DNA of 64,000 nucleotides from Halobacillus sp. A5 (lineage in GTDB: Bacteria; Bacillota; Bacilli; Bacillales; Halobacillaceae), in NCBI RefSeq assembly GCF_024189315.1, contig NZ_JAIZEO010000004.1:62001-126000 (forward strand). Direction: 5' to 3'. Position numbers and translations under genes: made by a program. Below the pieces are notes generated by a model. That model had not been told where the DNA came from and did no database searches. It saw only the letters and a list, made by a program, of their open reading frames with translations. Shown piece after piece: positions 20,985 to 30,176 of the stretch (its first letter is position 1; each line of letters opens with the position of its first letter).

Positions 20985-21023
20985 AAAATAAAAAAGCACT
21001 CTCAGACAGTGGCCGAGAGTGCT
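20985..21023 (-). terminator. Riboswitch terminator in the pbuG leader
   Basis: The minus strand carries a perfect stem AGCACTCTC / GAGAGTGCT followed by TTTTTTATTTTAAT, between the aptamer and pbuG. The remaining 130 bases to the pbuG start hold only the ribosome site. Confidence 0.92.
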
Positions 21024-21077
21024 TTCTACACGAATCTACTAAAGAAATGGACCTCACGGGTAAACGTGCGGTTATTT

Positions 21078-21148
21078 CTGACGTAGTCAGACCATTTACG
21101 GTAGTCCGGTAGAAACTTATGGGCCATATCCCCAAAATTATACGACAG
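21078..21148 (-). ncRNA. Guanine riboswitch aptamer, pbuG leader
   Basis: The minus strand has P1 (CTGTCGTA / TACGTCAG, one U-U mismatch), GATATGG, J2/3 with GTTTCTACCGG, the L3 with CTACCGTAAATG and J3/1 with GACTACG. The position-74 equivalent is C, so it is guanine-type. The promoter lies 24 bases upstream. Confidence 0.95.
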
Positions 21149-21171
21149 CTTATTCACTTTTAACTTTTGTT

Positions 21172-21201
21172 ATCATACTAAAGTTTGACAAGTTTCGTCA
21201 A
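21172..21201 (-). promoter_or_regulatory. Sigma-A promoter of pbuG
   Basis: The minus strand reads TTGACG, 18-bp spacer, TATGAT, just upstream of the guanine aptamer. Confidence 0.8.
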
Positions 21202-21208
21202 GACAAAA

Positions 21209-21222
21209 TCCGAACGTTCGGA
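21209..21222. promoter_or_regulatory. Palindrome TCCGAACGTTCGGA between guaA and pbuG
   Basis: A perfect 14-bp palindrome whose two halves each carry the CCGAAC core of a PurR box, eight bases upstream of the pbuG -35. In RNA on the minus strand it can also form a short hairpin followed by TTTTGTCTT, 25 bases past the guaA stop, and so may serve as the guaA terminator. Either role, or both, is possible. Confidence 0.5.
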
Positions 21223-21246
21223 CTTTTATTCATTTCTATTATTCGT

Positions 21247-22785
21247 CTATTCCCATTCAATGGTTGAAGGCGGTTTACTTGTTACGTCGTACACGACGCG
21301 GTTAATGTGGTTCACTTCATTAACGATTCGATTAGAAATCCGCTCCAGCACTTCCCAGGGGATCCGTGCCCAATCTGAGGTCATGCCGTCAATGGAAGTG
21401 ACGGCTCGAATGCCGATCGTGTGGTCGTACGTACGCTCGTCTCCCATAACCCCGACGGAACGGATATTGGGAAGTACAGTGAAATACTGCCAAATGTCAC
21501 GGTCCAGCCCGGCGTTTTTAATTTCTTCCCTTAAAATCGCATCTGATTCTCGTACAATTTCCAGTTTTTCTTCACTGACCGCACCCAAAATACGAATGGC
21601 CAGGCCTGGACCAGGGAAAGGCTGACGCCATACAATGTGTTCGGGTACACCAAGCTCTGTTCCAAGGGCGCGTACTTCATCTTTAAAAAGCGTGTTAAGC
21701 GGTTCGATTAACTGGAACTCCATATCTTCAGGAAGACCGCCTACATTATGGTGGGATTTAATTGTCTGGGCAGTGTCCGTTCCACTTTCAATGATATCAG
21801 TGTAAAGTGTGCCCTGCGCTAAATAATCGATGTCGCGAAGCTTATCTGCTTCATCGTCAAAGACATAAATGAATTCGTTTCCGATAATTTTTCGTTTCTC
21901 TTCAGGGTCAGATACCCCTTCCAGCTTGCTGAGGAAACGGTCTTTTGCATCCACTTTAATGATGTTCATATTAAACCCATCCCCAAGGGTGCGCATAACG
22001 TCATCAGCTTCATTTTTTCGGAGCAGCCCATGGTCTACAAAAATACAAGTCAGCTGATCGCCGATGGCTTTATGCATCAGAGCAGCAACTACTGAAGAGT
22101 CGACCCCTCCGCTAAGTGCACAAAGAACTTTACGATCTCCGACTTCCTCACGAATTTTCTCTACTTCCATTTCAACAATATGTTCCATTGTCCAGTCGTC
22201 TGTGGCTTCGCACACATCAAAGACAAAGCTTCGCAGGATGTCATTACCATATTCTGAATGACGGACTTCCGGATGAAACTGGACGCCATACATCTGTTTT
22301 TCATCATTTCCAATGGCAGCCACCGGACAGGACGGACTTGTGGAATCTACAGTAAATCCTGGAGGAGCTTCAATCACTTTATCACTGTGGCTCATCCATA
22401 CCGTCTGGGCTTTCGGCGTTTTCCGGAAAAGAACAGGGTCTTCTGAAACAGCAATGTCCGCTTTTCCATATTCACGCTGGTGGGCACGCTCGACTTTTCC
22501 ATTAAAGTGGTGAGTCATCAACTGCATGCCGTAGCAGATGCCCAGAACGGGAATACCTAATTCAAATAAGTCTTCATCACAGCGAAAACTCTTTTCACCA
22601 TATACACTGTTAGGACCGCCGGATAATATAATACCGCTTGGGTTCAACTCTTTAATATCTTCTGCAGTAATCTTGTGAGAACGCAGTTCACTGTAAACAC
22701 CGAACTCACGGATACGGCGTGTAATCAATTGATTGTACTGACTTCCGAAATCGAGCACAAGAATCATGCCTTGAATTTGTTCCAT
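21247..22785 (-). CDS. guaA: GMP synthase (glutamine-hydrolysing)
   Basis: A 512-residue enzyme converting XMP to GMP. It has an N-terminal class I amidotransferase domain ([15 protein letters not shown], nucleophile [16 protein letters not shown]), a PP-loop ATP pyrophosphatase domain ([16 protein letters not shown]) and the C-terminal dimerisation domain ending in [11 protein letters not shown]. The start at 22785 follows AAAGGAGAGG; the open frame runs 33 codons further up but those codons lie in the riboswitch leader. A guanine riboswitch precedes it. Confidence 0.97.
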   Translation of the reverse strand: MEQIQGMILVLDFGSQYNQLITRRIREFGVYSELRSHKITAEDIKELNPSGIILSGGPNSVYGEKSFRCDEDLFELGIPVLGICYGMQLMTHHFNGKVERAHQREYGKADIAVSEDPVLFRKTPKAQTVWMSHSDKVIEAPPGFTVDSTSPSCPVAAIGNDEKQMYGVQFHPEVRHSEYGNDILRSFVFDVCEATDDWTMEHIVEMEVEKIREEVGDRKVLCALSGGVDSSVVAALMHKAIGDQLTCIFVDHGLLRKNEADDVMRTLGDGFNMNIIKVDAKDRFLSKLEGVSDPEEKRKIIGNEFIYVFDDEADKLRDIDYLAQGTLYTDIIESGTDTAQTIKSHHNVGGLPEDMEFQLIEPLNTLFKDEVRALGTELGVPEHIVWRQPFPGPGLAIRILGAVSEEKLEIVRESDAILREEIKNAGLDRDIWQYFTVLPNIRSVGVMGDERTYDHTIGIRAVTSIDGMTSDWARIPWEVLERISNRIVNEVNHINRVVYDVTSKPPSTIEWE

Positions 22786-22831
22786 AATGAGTACCTCTCC
22801 TTTTCCTACTTCAAATTCTTTCGATCGCCCT

Positions 22832-22881
22832 ATAAAAAAATAGACTCCCGCCCCCGAATAAATACGGTGAAGGCAGAAGTC
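22832..22881 (-). terminator. Riboswitch terminator in the guaA leader
   Basis: The minus strand forms a 13-bp stem (GACTTCTGCCTTC with its partner ending GCGGGAGTC, several G-U) followed by TATTTTTTTAT. Its 5' arm CTGCCTTC can pair instead with GAAGGCAG at the 3' side of the aptamer P1, giving a clear antiterminator. Confidence 0.9.
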
Positions 22882-22908
22882 CATGCGGAAAACGCTGCAA
22901 GATTCCTG

Positions 22909-22979
22909 CCTTCATAGTCAGAGCATTTACGGTGCTCCGGTAGAGACTTTCGGACCATATTACCGAGGATATATGAAGG
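22909..22979 (-). ncRNA. Guanine riboswitch aptamer, guaA leader
   Basis: P1 (CCTTCATA / TATGAAGG), ATATGG, J2/3, L3 with GCACCGTAAATGC and J3/1 GACTATG are all present. The position-74 equivalent is C (guanine-type). In J2/3 the usual GTTTCTACC reads GTCTCTACC, a change at the base that is flipped out in xpt aptamer structures, so binding should survive. Confidence 0.94.
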
Positions 22980-22999
22980 TTGATGGATTAATTTCATTC

Positions 23000-23028
23000 A
23001 TTCTATCAACCGCAACGACGGGAATCAA
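23000..23028 (-). promoter_or_regulatory. Sigma-A promoter of guaA
   Basis: TTGATT, a 17-bp spacer and TAGAAT on the minus strand, about 20 bases upstream of the aptamer. The -35 overlaps the last codons of yebA. Confidence 0.7.
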
Positions 23029-25247
23029 GACAATGCTTTTTTAATTAAATTTTCCCATAATTCTGTGACCTTGCTCATTTGCTTTTGATTAGTTTCATTC
23101 CGATACAATACGCGTTCATAATAATTCGTTAGCTGCCTCATCTCATTTGTTTGATAACGGGCGTCGACCCTGCCTGCGAAATCACGGAGCGTCTGATTGG
23201 AATGACGCTTCAAGTCTCTTTTTTCAAGTGCCTTCAATAGGAATATAAAAGCGCGCTCAAACGTGTCTTGGTCCTGTTTCTTTTTCAATTGACGTTCGTA
23301 ATAAGCGGCCATCAGGCGAAATCTGGTAAAGAATATAATAGATGCCAGAGTAAGCACGAGTCCTGCCGTAATCCATTGGGGAAGCTGACTGTTATTACCG
23401 CCTGCTGCGGCACTTTCATCATCTTCAGAATCTAAATCTTCTTCCTGTTCCTGCTGGTTCGGGTTAGACGGGTCATTCTCATCTGAATTGGAGGAGTCTT
23501 CTTCGTCTTCTCCATTTGTATCACTGTCACTTTCACTATCACTTTCTACGTCGAGGTAAAAGTCGGTGTTGTTTGAGAAACCCTGGGTTGGTTCAAATGG
23601 CACCCATCCAACTTCTGGAAAATAAACCTCCACCCATGAGTGAGCGTTTCCGCTTGTTACTTCATACTCGTTAAGGCTCTCGCCATTGATCGATTGGGTT
23701 TCATTTGTCGGCTCGCCTCCCGTAAAGCCTTTAACCCACCGGGCTGGTATGCCCTGTGATCGCAGGAGGACGACCATTGAGGTTGAGAAGTTATCACAAT
23801 AGCCCACTTTTGTATCAAATAAAAATTGGTCAACGTAATCTTCGTTATCCTCAGGTACTTCTATATCTTCTGTTGAATACTCAAAATCATTCGCTGCAAA
23901 AAAAGCTTCCACAGCCTTCGCTTGATCATAGCGGTTATCTTCCTCTTCTATAATCTGCCCAGCCAGATTGCCAACCCTTTCTGGAAGATTTTCAGGCAGC
24001 TGCGTGTATTGCTCCTCTATTTCTTCTGGGTCTTCACTTCCCGCTTCCCGGAGTTCGTTATATTCAAAGGAAGGCATGTCGTATTCTACTACATACTCCT
24101 CCACCTGCGTTACACTTCCATCGCGGATCGTGTCTATTTCACCTGTATAATTATGAAGCTCAAGTGCTGTATTATTCGGGAACTGCTCTAATGACTGAGC
24201 ACCATAAGGGTAGACAAGTTTATTAAAATTAGCTTCCCCCGTAAAATTCAGAAGGCTCGTCCGTTCTTCTGTTTCTACTTCTTCTGTAACGGTATCAAAT
24301 TCCAGGTCATCCGCAGAAACAGCACTCGTATCTCCATCCAGAGTGTCTTCCCATCCTCTTCCGGTGTAGGTATCTTTAGATTCTATCCGCCAGTACTGGT
24401 CGTCGTCTGCCAGGGCTTGAAAAACGGGCGTGTCATCCTGCACAAATCCTCCGCCAAGTCTGGAATCATTTTCTCCATATCCGACTTTTTGAACAGGACC
24501 TCCCCCGCTGCCCCCGGGACCGGAGCCTGGGTTGCCGCTGGTTAGAAAAGGAACAGGATCCGGCCATTGTGGTGTAAGTTTTGGTGAAGAATATCCTGCC
24601 AGCAAGGAAAGGATAATCATTCCCGCAAGCGGAAACACCCATATAAAGGAAGAAGGCATATTTTTAAATGATATGTTTTCTCTTTCCATCTCTTTATAGA
24701 AGTGTGACAACCCTAATGATATCACTGCCAGGGTGAAGGTACGGATAATTGCCCATTTTCCTTCGTAGATCGTAAAAGTATCGACGACGGTAACGAAAAC
24801 GATCGTTAATAAAACGAAAACAAACATTCGCTTGGCTACAATAAACCAATAGAACAACAGGTAGCTCATCAGCCAAAGCAGGATGAGAAACAGCAGGCTT
24901 CTAAACATTGGGGTCATCTGCCACCACTGCTGCCCTTGAATAACTTGTATATTGTATAGGATTTGATCGTATATAACCGTAAACCAATTCCTGCTGAAAA
25001 TCTGTTCACCAATATAGAGACCATCTATAATAAACAAAAGGGCTAAAAGTTTCAAAGGGACAGAAAGCATCCAGTTCAACTGAATGAATGATATAAAGAA
25101 ACAAAAAGCAGCGTAAATGAAAAAGATGCTGACATTATTGAATTCTGCAATCACTTCAAGCGGGCGGAGCCATTCCATAAACAACAAAAAACCGCAGATA
25201 TAAATCGCTATTTGATAAAACCTTTGATGTGTTGGAGTGAGGTTCAT
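23025..25247 (-). CDS. yebA: Transglutaminase-like membrane protein (YebA-like)
   Basis: A 740-residue protein with about six N-terminal transmembrane helices (residues about 10-225; DUF3488-type), an extracellular part, a transglutaminase-like core and a C-terminal helix followed by a cytoplasmic DUF4129-like tail. The core has the catalytic cysteine (VGYCDNFSTSMV, near residue 481) and histidine (NAHSWVEVYFPEVGW, near 535). A long Asp/Glu/Ser-rich linker precedes the last helix. The substrate is unknown. It starts on the last base of the yeaD stop; yeaC-yeaD-yebA forms one operon and precedes guaA as in B. subtilis. Confidence 0.9.
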   Translation of the reverse strand: MNLTPTHQRFYQIAIYICGFLLFMEWLRPLEVIAEFNNVSIFFIYAAFCFFISFIQLNWMLSVPLKLLALLFIIDGLYIGEQIFSRNWFTVIYDQILYNIQVIQGQQWWQMTPMFRSLLFLILLWLMSYLLFYWFIVAKRMFVFVLLTIVFVTVVDTFTIYEGKWAIIRTFTLAVISLGLSHFYKEMERENISFKNMPSSFIWVFPLAGMIILSLLAGYSSPKLTPQWPDPVPFLTSGNPGSGPGGSGGGPVQKVGYGENDSRLGGGFVQDDTPVFQALADDDQYWRIESKDTYTGRGWEDTLDGDTSAVSADDLEFDTVTEEVETEERTSLLNFTGEANFNKLVYPYGAQSLEQFPNNTALELHNYTGEIDTIRDGSVTQVEEYVVEYDMPSFEYNELREAGSEDPEEIEEQYTQLPENLPERVGNLAGQIIEEEDNRYDQAKAVEAFFAANDFEYSTEDIEVPEDNEDYVDQFLFDTKVGYCDNFSTSMVVLLRSQGIPARWVKGFTGGEPTNETQSINGESLNEYEVTSGNAHSWVEVYFPEVGWVPFEPTQGFSNNTDFYLDVESDSESDSDTNGEDEEDSSNSDENDPSNPNQQEQEEDLDSEDDESAAAGGNNSQLPQWITAGLVLTLASIIFFTRFRLMAAYYERQLKKKQDQDTFERAFIFLLKALEKRDLKRHSNQTLRDFAGRVDARYQTNEMRQLTNYYERVLYRNETNQKQMSKVTELWENLIKKALS

Positions 25248-26512
25248 TATGTATTCACCTCAAATTCTCTTTTTGTCAGTTCTTCTTCAGTAAGCACATT
25301 GACTACTATTTTATTACTGCTCATTTTCTTAATTAATTTATGGTCTTCAAAATCCAGCTGACTCTGAGGACGTACATAGAAGAATACAAGGCGCTTGCTC
25401 TTCTGGGTCAATCTAGTAATGGTTTCGAGTAATTGAGGATTCAGCTCATGACTGACTATTAAAAGAACGATTCCAGAGGGCAGTTGAAAACGTTCCCTTT
25501 CCAATTGTTCAGCAAAAGAGGTCCTTCCAATAGCTTTAATTTCTGCTAAATGTCTGTGAATCTTATCCTTATGCTGATAATCCTGCTGAAACGGAAAGTA
25601 CCTTTTCCCATCTCCCAAAGTCATAAAAGCCAGCTGAGAAGATTTTTTATGTAGTTCTTCCAGTAAAGATGCACTAAATTCTACGGCTCCTTCAAAGCTT
25701 AACGGACTTGTCTTATCGTTGTGCACACCGTTTAATACGAGCAGCATGTCCACGCTTTTTTCCTGCTCAAATTCCTTTGTCATCATTTGATTGCTCTTCG
25801 CTGTATTCTTCCAATCAATCCAGGAGAAACGATCACCAGGAACATATTCACGCACGCCGGAAACAACATTCGTGTTCTTCTCATTTAATTTAAACGACGG
25901 ACTCGCTCCCTGTTCGAAGCTGTATGCCTTCTCAGTAAGCTTCACCTTCCTTTGATAAGGAAACACAAGAAACTGATGATCCAGCATGTATACATATTCT
26001 TTTTTTATAAATCCAAAAAAATCAGCTGTTTTTACTCGTAAAGCCTTAAGGTGATGTTCCCCTCTTGGCACTTTTTCAAGTTCATATCGGCAGCTGATAT
26101 GACGCTTAAACCACGGAAATGAAATCTTCTTCACTTGTCTAAATTCATTCATTTGAGCAGGATCATCCATATATTTGTACTTTTCTAAATGGAGGTCCTT
26201 ATTCATTAATGACTGCGGAAAGTATTCTTCTACCACACAATAGTACAATGGAAAAGGAAAGCGGCGGTCAATTTTAATTTCCACCTGCAATGTTTCTCCT
26301 GCTGTGGCTGCGCGCTTTGACAAATACCGGTTAACTTCCCAGTTGTCTAAACGATAAAATGTCAGAGCCGTCATATAAATGAGAAAAGGCAGAAAGCTGT
26401 AAAACAGAAACCAGCTTACAAATCCTCCCTGGAACATGGCGTAGGAAAATAAAACAGCAAACAAAACGGAAACTGTGATTATCCTGGCTGTAAAGTGAAA
26501 AGTCTGTTTCAT
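25247..26512 (-). CDS. yeaD: DUF58 domain protein (YeaD-like)
   Basis: A 421-residue protein with two N-terminal transmembrane helices and the DUF58 signature near residues 215-250 (VREYVPGDRFSWIDWKNTA). DUF58 proteins usually pair with MoxR ATPases and transglutaminase-like proteins, as here; the three may form a chaperone-type module. Start and stop overlap both neighbours (ATGA with yeaC, shared base with yebA), so translation is coupled. Confidence 0.9.
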   Translation of the reverse strand: MKQTFHFTARIITVSVLFAVLFSYAMFQGGFVSWFLFYSFLPFLIYMTALTFYRLDNWEVNRYLSKRAATAGETLQVEIKIDRRFPFPLYYCVVEEYFPQSLMNKDLHLEKYKYMDDPAQMNEFRQVKKISFPWFKRHISCRYELEKVPRGEHHLKALRVKTADFFGFIKKEYVYMLDHQFLVFPYQRKVKLTEKAYSFEQGASPSFKLNEKNTNVVSGVREYVPGDRFSWIDWKNTAKSNQMMTKEFEQEKSVDMLLVLNGVHNDKTSPLSFEGAVEFSASLLEELHKKSSQLAFMTLGDGKRYFPFQQDYQHKDKIHRHLAEIKAIGRTSFAEQLERERFQLPSGIVLLIVSHELNPQLLETITRLTQKSKRLVFFYVRPQSQLDFEDHKLIKKMSSNKIVVNVLTEEELTKREFEVNT

Positions 26513-27474
26513 TCACTCACATTCCTCTGCACGGGTACAGCTATGTTTGATAATACATCTGAAATGATGTCTTCCGGTGTCGCTCCTTCAAATTTGGCCT
26601 CTGATGTTAAAATCAGTCGGTGTGAAAGTACGTTCTCAGCCAGAAACTTCACATCATCGGGAAGCACGTAATCCCGGTCCATTATAAAAGCATAGGCTTT
26701 AGCAGCTTTCATTAATGCGATTGAACCACGGGGACTGACACCAAGATAAACGCCTTCATGTTTTCTCGTACCTGTTACAAGGTCTACAATATATCGGTGA
26801 ACCGTGGAGTCTACGTAAACCTCTTCTACTTCTTTCTGAAGGCTCACAAGTTCTTCCCGGCTGATCACGGCTTCTACTTCGTGAATGGGATGGCTTCCAG
26901 ACGTACGTGCCAGCATTTCCATTTCCTGTTTTTCACTCGGATACCCCATTCTCAGCTTTAACAAGAAGCGATCCAGTTGAGCTTCCGGAAGAGGATAAGT
27001 TCCTTCATACTCAATCGGGTTTTGAGTCGCCATAACAAAAAATGGGCTTTTAAGAGGTACTGCTTCACCATCTACAGTAATGTTTGTTTCTTCCATCCCT
27101 TCAAGTAAAGCGGATTGAGTTTTTGGTGAGGTTCTATTAATCTCATCTGCTAAAACAATATTTCCAAGGATAGGTCCGGGACGAAACTCAAACTCTAGTG
27201 TTTTAGGGTTGTAAATGGAAACTCCGGTAACATCTGAAGGCAGTAAGTCGGGGGTGAATTGGATACGCTTAAAATCACAATCGAGTGATTTTGCCAGAGT
27301 ACGTACAAGCATGGTTTTTCCGACTCCAGGTACATCCTCCAGCAGCACATGACCTTTAGCCAGCAGTGCCACTACGCTTAAAAGCGCTTCATCATCTTTT
27401 CCAATCATGACACGGTTAATATTCTTTAAAACTTCGGAAATCTTAGGCTGATATAAGAACGCTTGATTACTCAT
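26509..27474 (-). CDS. yeaC: MoxR family AAA+ ATPase (YeaC-like)
   Basis: A 321-residue AAA_3-type ATPase. Visible are Walker A (DVPGVGKTMLVRTLA), Walker B (IVLADEINRTSPKTQSALLE), sensor 1 (FVMATQNPIEYEG) and the arginine-containing VSPRGSIALMKAAKA. MoxR proteins act as chaperone-like partners of DUF58/VWA proteins. It is first in the yeaC-yeaD-yebA operon. Confidence 0.93.
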   Translation of the reverse strand: MSNQAFLYQPKISEVLKNINRVMIGKDDEALLSVVALLAKGHVLLEDVPGVGKTMLVRTLAKSLDCDFKRIQFTPDLLPSDVTGVSIYNPKTLEFEFRPGPILGNIVLADEINRTSPKTQSALLEGMEETNITVDGEAVPLKSPFFVMATQNPIEYEGTYPLPEAQLDRFLLKLRMGYPSEKQEMEMLARTSGSHPIHEVEAVISREELVSLQKEVEEVYVDSTVHRYIVDLVTGTRKHEGVYLGVSPRGSIALMKAAKAYAFIMDRDYVLPDDVKFLAENVLSHRLILTSEAKFEGATPEDIISDVLSNIAVPVQRNVSE

Positions 27475-27530
27475 TTGGTCAGATCCCTCGCTTCTCAGAC
27501 GCTATTTTCTGAAAACTCATTCTTACTCTA

Positions 27531-27559
27531 ACTATACTATATCTATAGTCTTACGACAA
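27531..27559 (-). promoter_or_regulatory. Promoter of yeaC-yeaD-yebA
   Basis: The minus strand has TTGTCG, 17 bp, TATAGT, about 55 bases upstream of yeaC. No terminator-like leader lies between. Confidence 0.6.
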
Positions 27560-27986
27560 AACTTGTGTATCGCTGTTTATATAAATAATAAACATGTCTA
27601 AACCTGTTATATTTCCGGGGAAATAATAATGAAATTCAACTTAGCAGATTTCCATTCACCATTTACCATGTGCTTTATTGTAACACCAGCGTAACAATCG
27701 TAAAAAAATAATGGTTTCAAAATCTTGTCAACCAAAATGTTTTGCCAATTATTATATTTTGATACCTTATTGTTCCAATAAGTCTTAAAGATTAATAAAT
27801 AAGAAAAAATAGGAATTCCTTATTATATCAACTATTACAAGCTGTTTTTTTATTAATTCTGTATTTTTCACCGAGTTGTCAGCCTTTAATGAGTGGATTA
27901 CTAGAATTAACCATAAATATTACATAGATTAGATGATAGGATGAAATTGTTGAAAAAACAAAAACTTTTCAAGGAGGAATACGAAC
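27560..27986. other. AT-rich intergenic region
   Basis: About 430 bases between the divergent yeaC and CAP-protein genes, strongly AT-rich. I see no ORF, repeat or structured RNA; it presumably carries the promoter of the CAP gene, but no clear -35/-10 pair stands out. Confidence 0.5.
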
Positions 27987-28799
27987 ATGAAAGTCAAATC
28001 ACTGATTGTTTCAGGAGCTCTTGCCCTTTCATTATTGGCAGCTCCAGCTACTTCTCTAGCTTCCACTGGGGATAGCACAGTTAAAGTAAATCAACAAAAT
28101 TCAAATATAGAAGGTGCCCTTCAATGGTTGACTGAAAATGAAGATGCACTTAAAGGAAACACTCTTCAACAAGCAGATATTCAATCATTACTTGAACAGC
28201 TGCAAGTAGAGCAGCCTGCTGAAGCTCAAGAAGAAGAAGAGACACCACAGGAACAGCCTCAGGAAGCACCTGAGCAGCCTGCAGAGGAAGAACCTGCACA
28301 AGAAGAGCCTGCTGAAGCTCCACAAGAGCCTTCAACTGAAGAACAAGCACCAGCAGAACAAACTGCTCAAGAAGAAACTACTGAAGAAGAACCAGCAGAG
28401 CAAGAAGAATCTGACTCTGAAGTTTCTGCATTCGAACAGGAAGTAGTGGATCTAACAAATGAAGAGCGCGCGCAACAAGGACTGGAGCCGCTCGAGCTTG
28501 ACGTTGAACTTAGCGGAGTAGCAAAAGATAAATCAGTAGACATGCAGCAAAACAACTATTTCTCTCACGACAGCCCAACACACGGGTCACCGTTTGATAT
28601 GATGAATGAATACGGAATTGATTATACAACTGCAGGTGAAAACATTGCCAAAGGACAGACTTCTCCTGAAGAAGTTGTTCAAGGGTGGATGAACAGTGAA
28701 GGTCACCGCGAAAATATTATGAATGAATCATTTACTCACATCGGCGTTGGACATGCTGAGGACGGAAATTACTGGACTCAGATGTTTATCGCTAAGTAA
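27987..28799 (+). CDS. Secreted CAP-domain (SCP/PR1-like) protein
   Basis: A 270-residue exported protein. It has a signal peptide (KVKSLIVSGALALSLLAAP..., cleavage likely after SLAS), a very acidic Glu/Gln/Pro repeat region (residues about 75-145, units like EEPAQEEPAEAPQEP), and a C-terminal CAP domain like YkwD, with HDSPTHGSPFDMM, AGENIAKGQ, MNSEGHRENIMN and HIGVGHA. CAP proteins of Bacillus are linked to spores or the wall, but their activity is unclear. An AAGGAGG ribosome site precedes it and a terminator follows; it is a single-gene unit. Confidence 0.92.
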   Translation: MKVKSLIVSGALALSLLAAPATSLASTGDSTVKVNQQNSNIEGALQWLTENEDALKGNTLQQADIQSLLEQLQVEQPAEAQEEEETPQEQPQEAPEQPAEEEPAQEEPAEAPQEPSTEEQAPAEQTAQEETTEEEPAEQEESDSEVSAFEQEVVDLTNEERAQQGLEPLELDVELSGVAKDKSVDMQQNNYFSHDSPTHGSPFDMMNEYGIDYTTAGENIAKGQTSPEEVVQGWMNSEGHRENIMNESFTHIGVGHAEDGNYWTQMFIAK

Positions 28800-28820
28800 T
28801 AATTAATTTTTTTGACACAC

Positions 28821-28855
28821 CCACCGGCACTTCATGTGTCCGGTGGTTTTTTTAT
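28821..28855 (+). terminator. Intrinsic terminator after the CAP gene
   Basis: CCACCGG...CCGGTGG with an inner CAC/GTG pair, followed by TTTTTTT. It may also serve the convergent gene at 28864. Confidence 0.88.
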
Positions 28856-28863
28856 TCTATCCG

Positions 28864-29088
28864 CTACGAAGCCCCTCTTTTCTTCTTGGAAGTCAGTGGG
28901 TATGCCGACAGTATATTTTCTTTATGAAATGTTCTTACCTGCTGCTTTGAATAACAAAAAGCAAGAATACGCAGCTCATGGCATTCAAGAACTCTTATTA
29001 CTCTTTGGGAGATCATTTCGTCTGAGGAAAAATAAATGATTTCTATCTTTTCTTTACTCTTCCTGGCTTTCTCCAAAAGCTTCTCCAC
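28864..29088 (-). CDS. Small WYL-like domain protein
   Basis: A 74-residue basic protein. The core KIEIIYFSSDEMISQRVIRV followed by ILAFCYSKQQVRTFHKENIL resembles a stand-alone WYL-type ligand-binding fold, with no DNA-binding domain attached. The start is GTG at 29088, seven bases after AGAGGAG. It lies alone between plus-strand genes. The WYL link is by sequence feel and should be tested with a profile search. Confidence 0.6.
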   Translation of the reverse strand: MEKLLEKARKSKEKIEIIYFSSDEMISQRVIRVLECHELRILAFCYSKQQVRTFHKENILSAYPLTSKKKRGAS

Positions 29089-29287
29089 GTTCGTTCACTC
29101 CTCTTATCATTAATTACCGAACATTTGTTCTTATTATATGTAATGTAGTACTTACTATTCAATAGAAATGTTTCCCATTACCCTGGATTAGGTCCATCGA
29201 ATGAAATCCACTTTTTTCCGTTTACTTTGCTTCTTTCCAGTAAACAACAAAGGTATAGAAGTGAATTTATATAAGGGGTGAAAATTC

Positions 29288-29905
29288 ATGAAAAAAGAGA
29301 TCTTTTTATTGCTGGCTGCGACCTTACTAATTTTCTTAGTGTCCTGCGGAGAGGATGAAGAGAAAACGGATGCGCCCGATACAGGGGATAATCAAACTTC
29401 AACAGAAGAAGAATCTAACAGTGAAGAAATAGAGGAGGATAGCGAGACAGAAAATATTACGGCTGACATCATGAATGGTGATGGAGATGAAGTAGGTACA
29501 GCTGAGCTGATCGAGCAGGAAGATGGAGTATATATGCACCTTGAAGCCTCAGACTTACCTGAAGGAGAGCACGGTTTCCATATTCATGAAAGCGGGCTCT
29601 GCGAGGGACCTGACTTTGAATCAGCTGGCGATCATTTCAACCCTTCCGACAGCAGTCATGGCACAGAATCTGAGGATGGACCTCATGCTGGTGACCTGCC
29701 TAATATTGAAGTAAGTGAAGACGGCACTGTGGAACAGGAGGTTACAGCAGAGAATGTTACACTCACTAGTGGGGAGGATCACTCCTTATTGGATGAAGAT
29801 GGTACAGCCTTAGTTATTCACGCAGAAGCTGATGATCATGAGTCACAGCCTGCAGGAGATGCCGGCGCACGTATTGCATGCGGTATTATAAGTGATGAAG
29901 ATTAA
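29288..29905 (+). CDS. sodC: Cu/Zn superoxide dismutase-like lipoprotein
   Basis: A 205-residue lipoprotein (signal peptide with lipobox LVSC near residue 20), an acidic linker, then a SOD_Cu domain. Metal-site motifs are present: GEHGFHIHESGLC with HxH, AGDHFNP, the HAGDLPNI zinc-loop segment and the late VIHAEADDH. The disulfide cysteines (GLC and ARIACG) are also kept. It should remove superoxide outside the cell. The ATG follows GGGGTG. The very acidic sequence fits a halophile. Confidence 0.88.
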   Translation: MKKEIFLLLAATLLIFLVSCGEDEEKTDAPDTGDNQTSTEEESNSEEIEEDSETENITADIMNGDGDEVGTAELIEQEDGVYMHLEASDLPEGEHGFHIHESGLCEGPDFESAGDHFNPSDSSHGTESEDGPHAGDLPNIEVSEDGTVEQEVTAENVTLTSGEDHSLLDEDGTALVIHAEADDHESQPAGDAGARIACGIISDED

Positions 29906-30137
29906 TCCGCTCTAGAAAAGCCGTTTCAGCCTCCCTCAAGTCCGTAAATAGGCCGGAACAAAGCAATGAGTGTCCTCTTATTAAAGAGATAATGACCAAT
30001 AAATCAAAAATCTATAAAATGCAGCGTAGTCAACTTACAAGGGGCAGCAAGATTCCCTCTCAGGAAAGCGGTCCTTGCTTTTTTGAGCGATCCGCTGAAA
30101 AGCGAAGTATTTTGACGAAGCGATGACCATTAAATAC

Positions 30138-30176
30138 AAAAAGACCCGGTCAATTCAAAATTGACCGGGTCTTTTT
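30138..30176. terminator. Bidirectional terminator-like hairpin
   Basis: A perfect 18-bp inverted repeat (AAAAAGACCCGGTCAATT and its complement, 3-base loop) with A-run and T-run on the two sides, so it can end transcripts in both directions. It lies 230 bases after sodC with no other gene nearby. Confidence 0.8.

Noticed and set aside
22786-22884. N-terminal extension of the guaA frame
   Set aside because: It covers the riboswitch terminator and has no ribosome site; the ATG at 22785 has a strong one and matches the family start.
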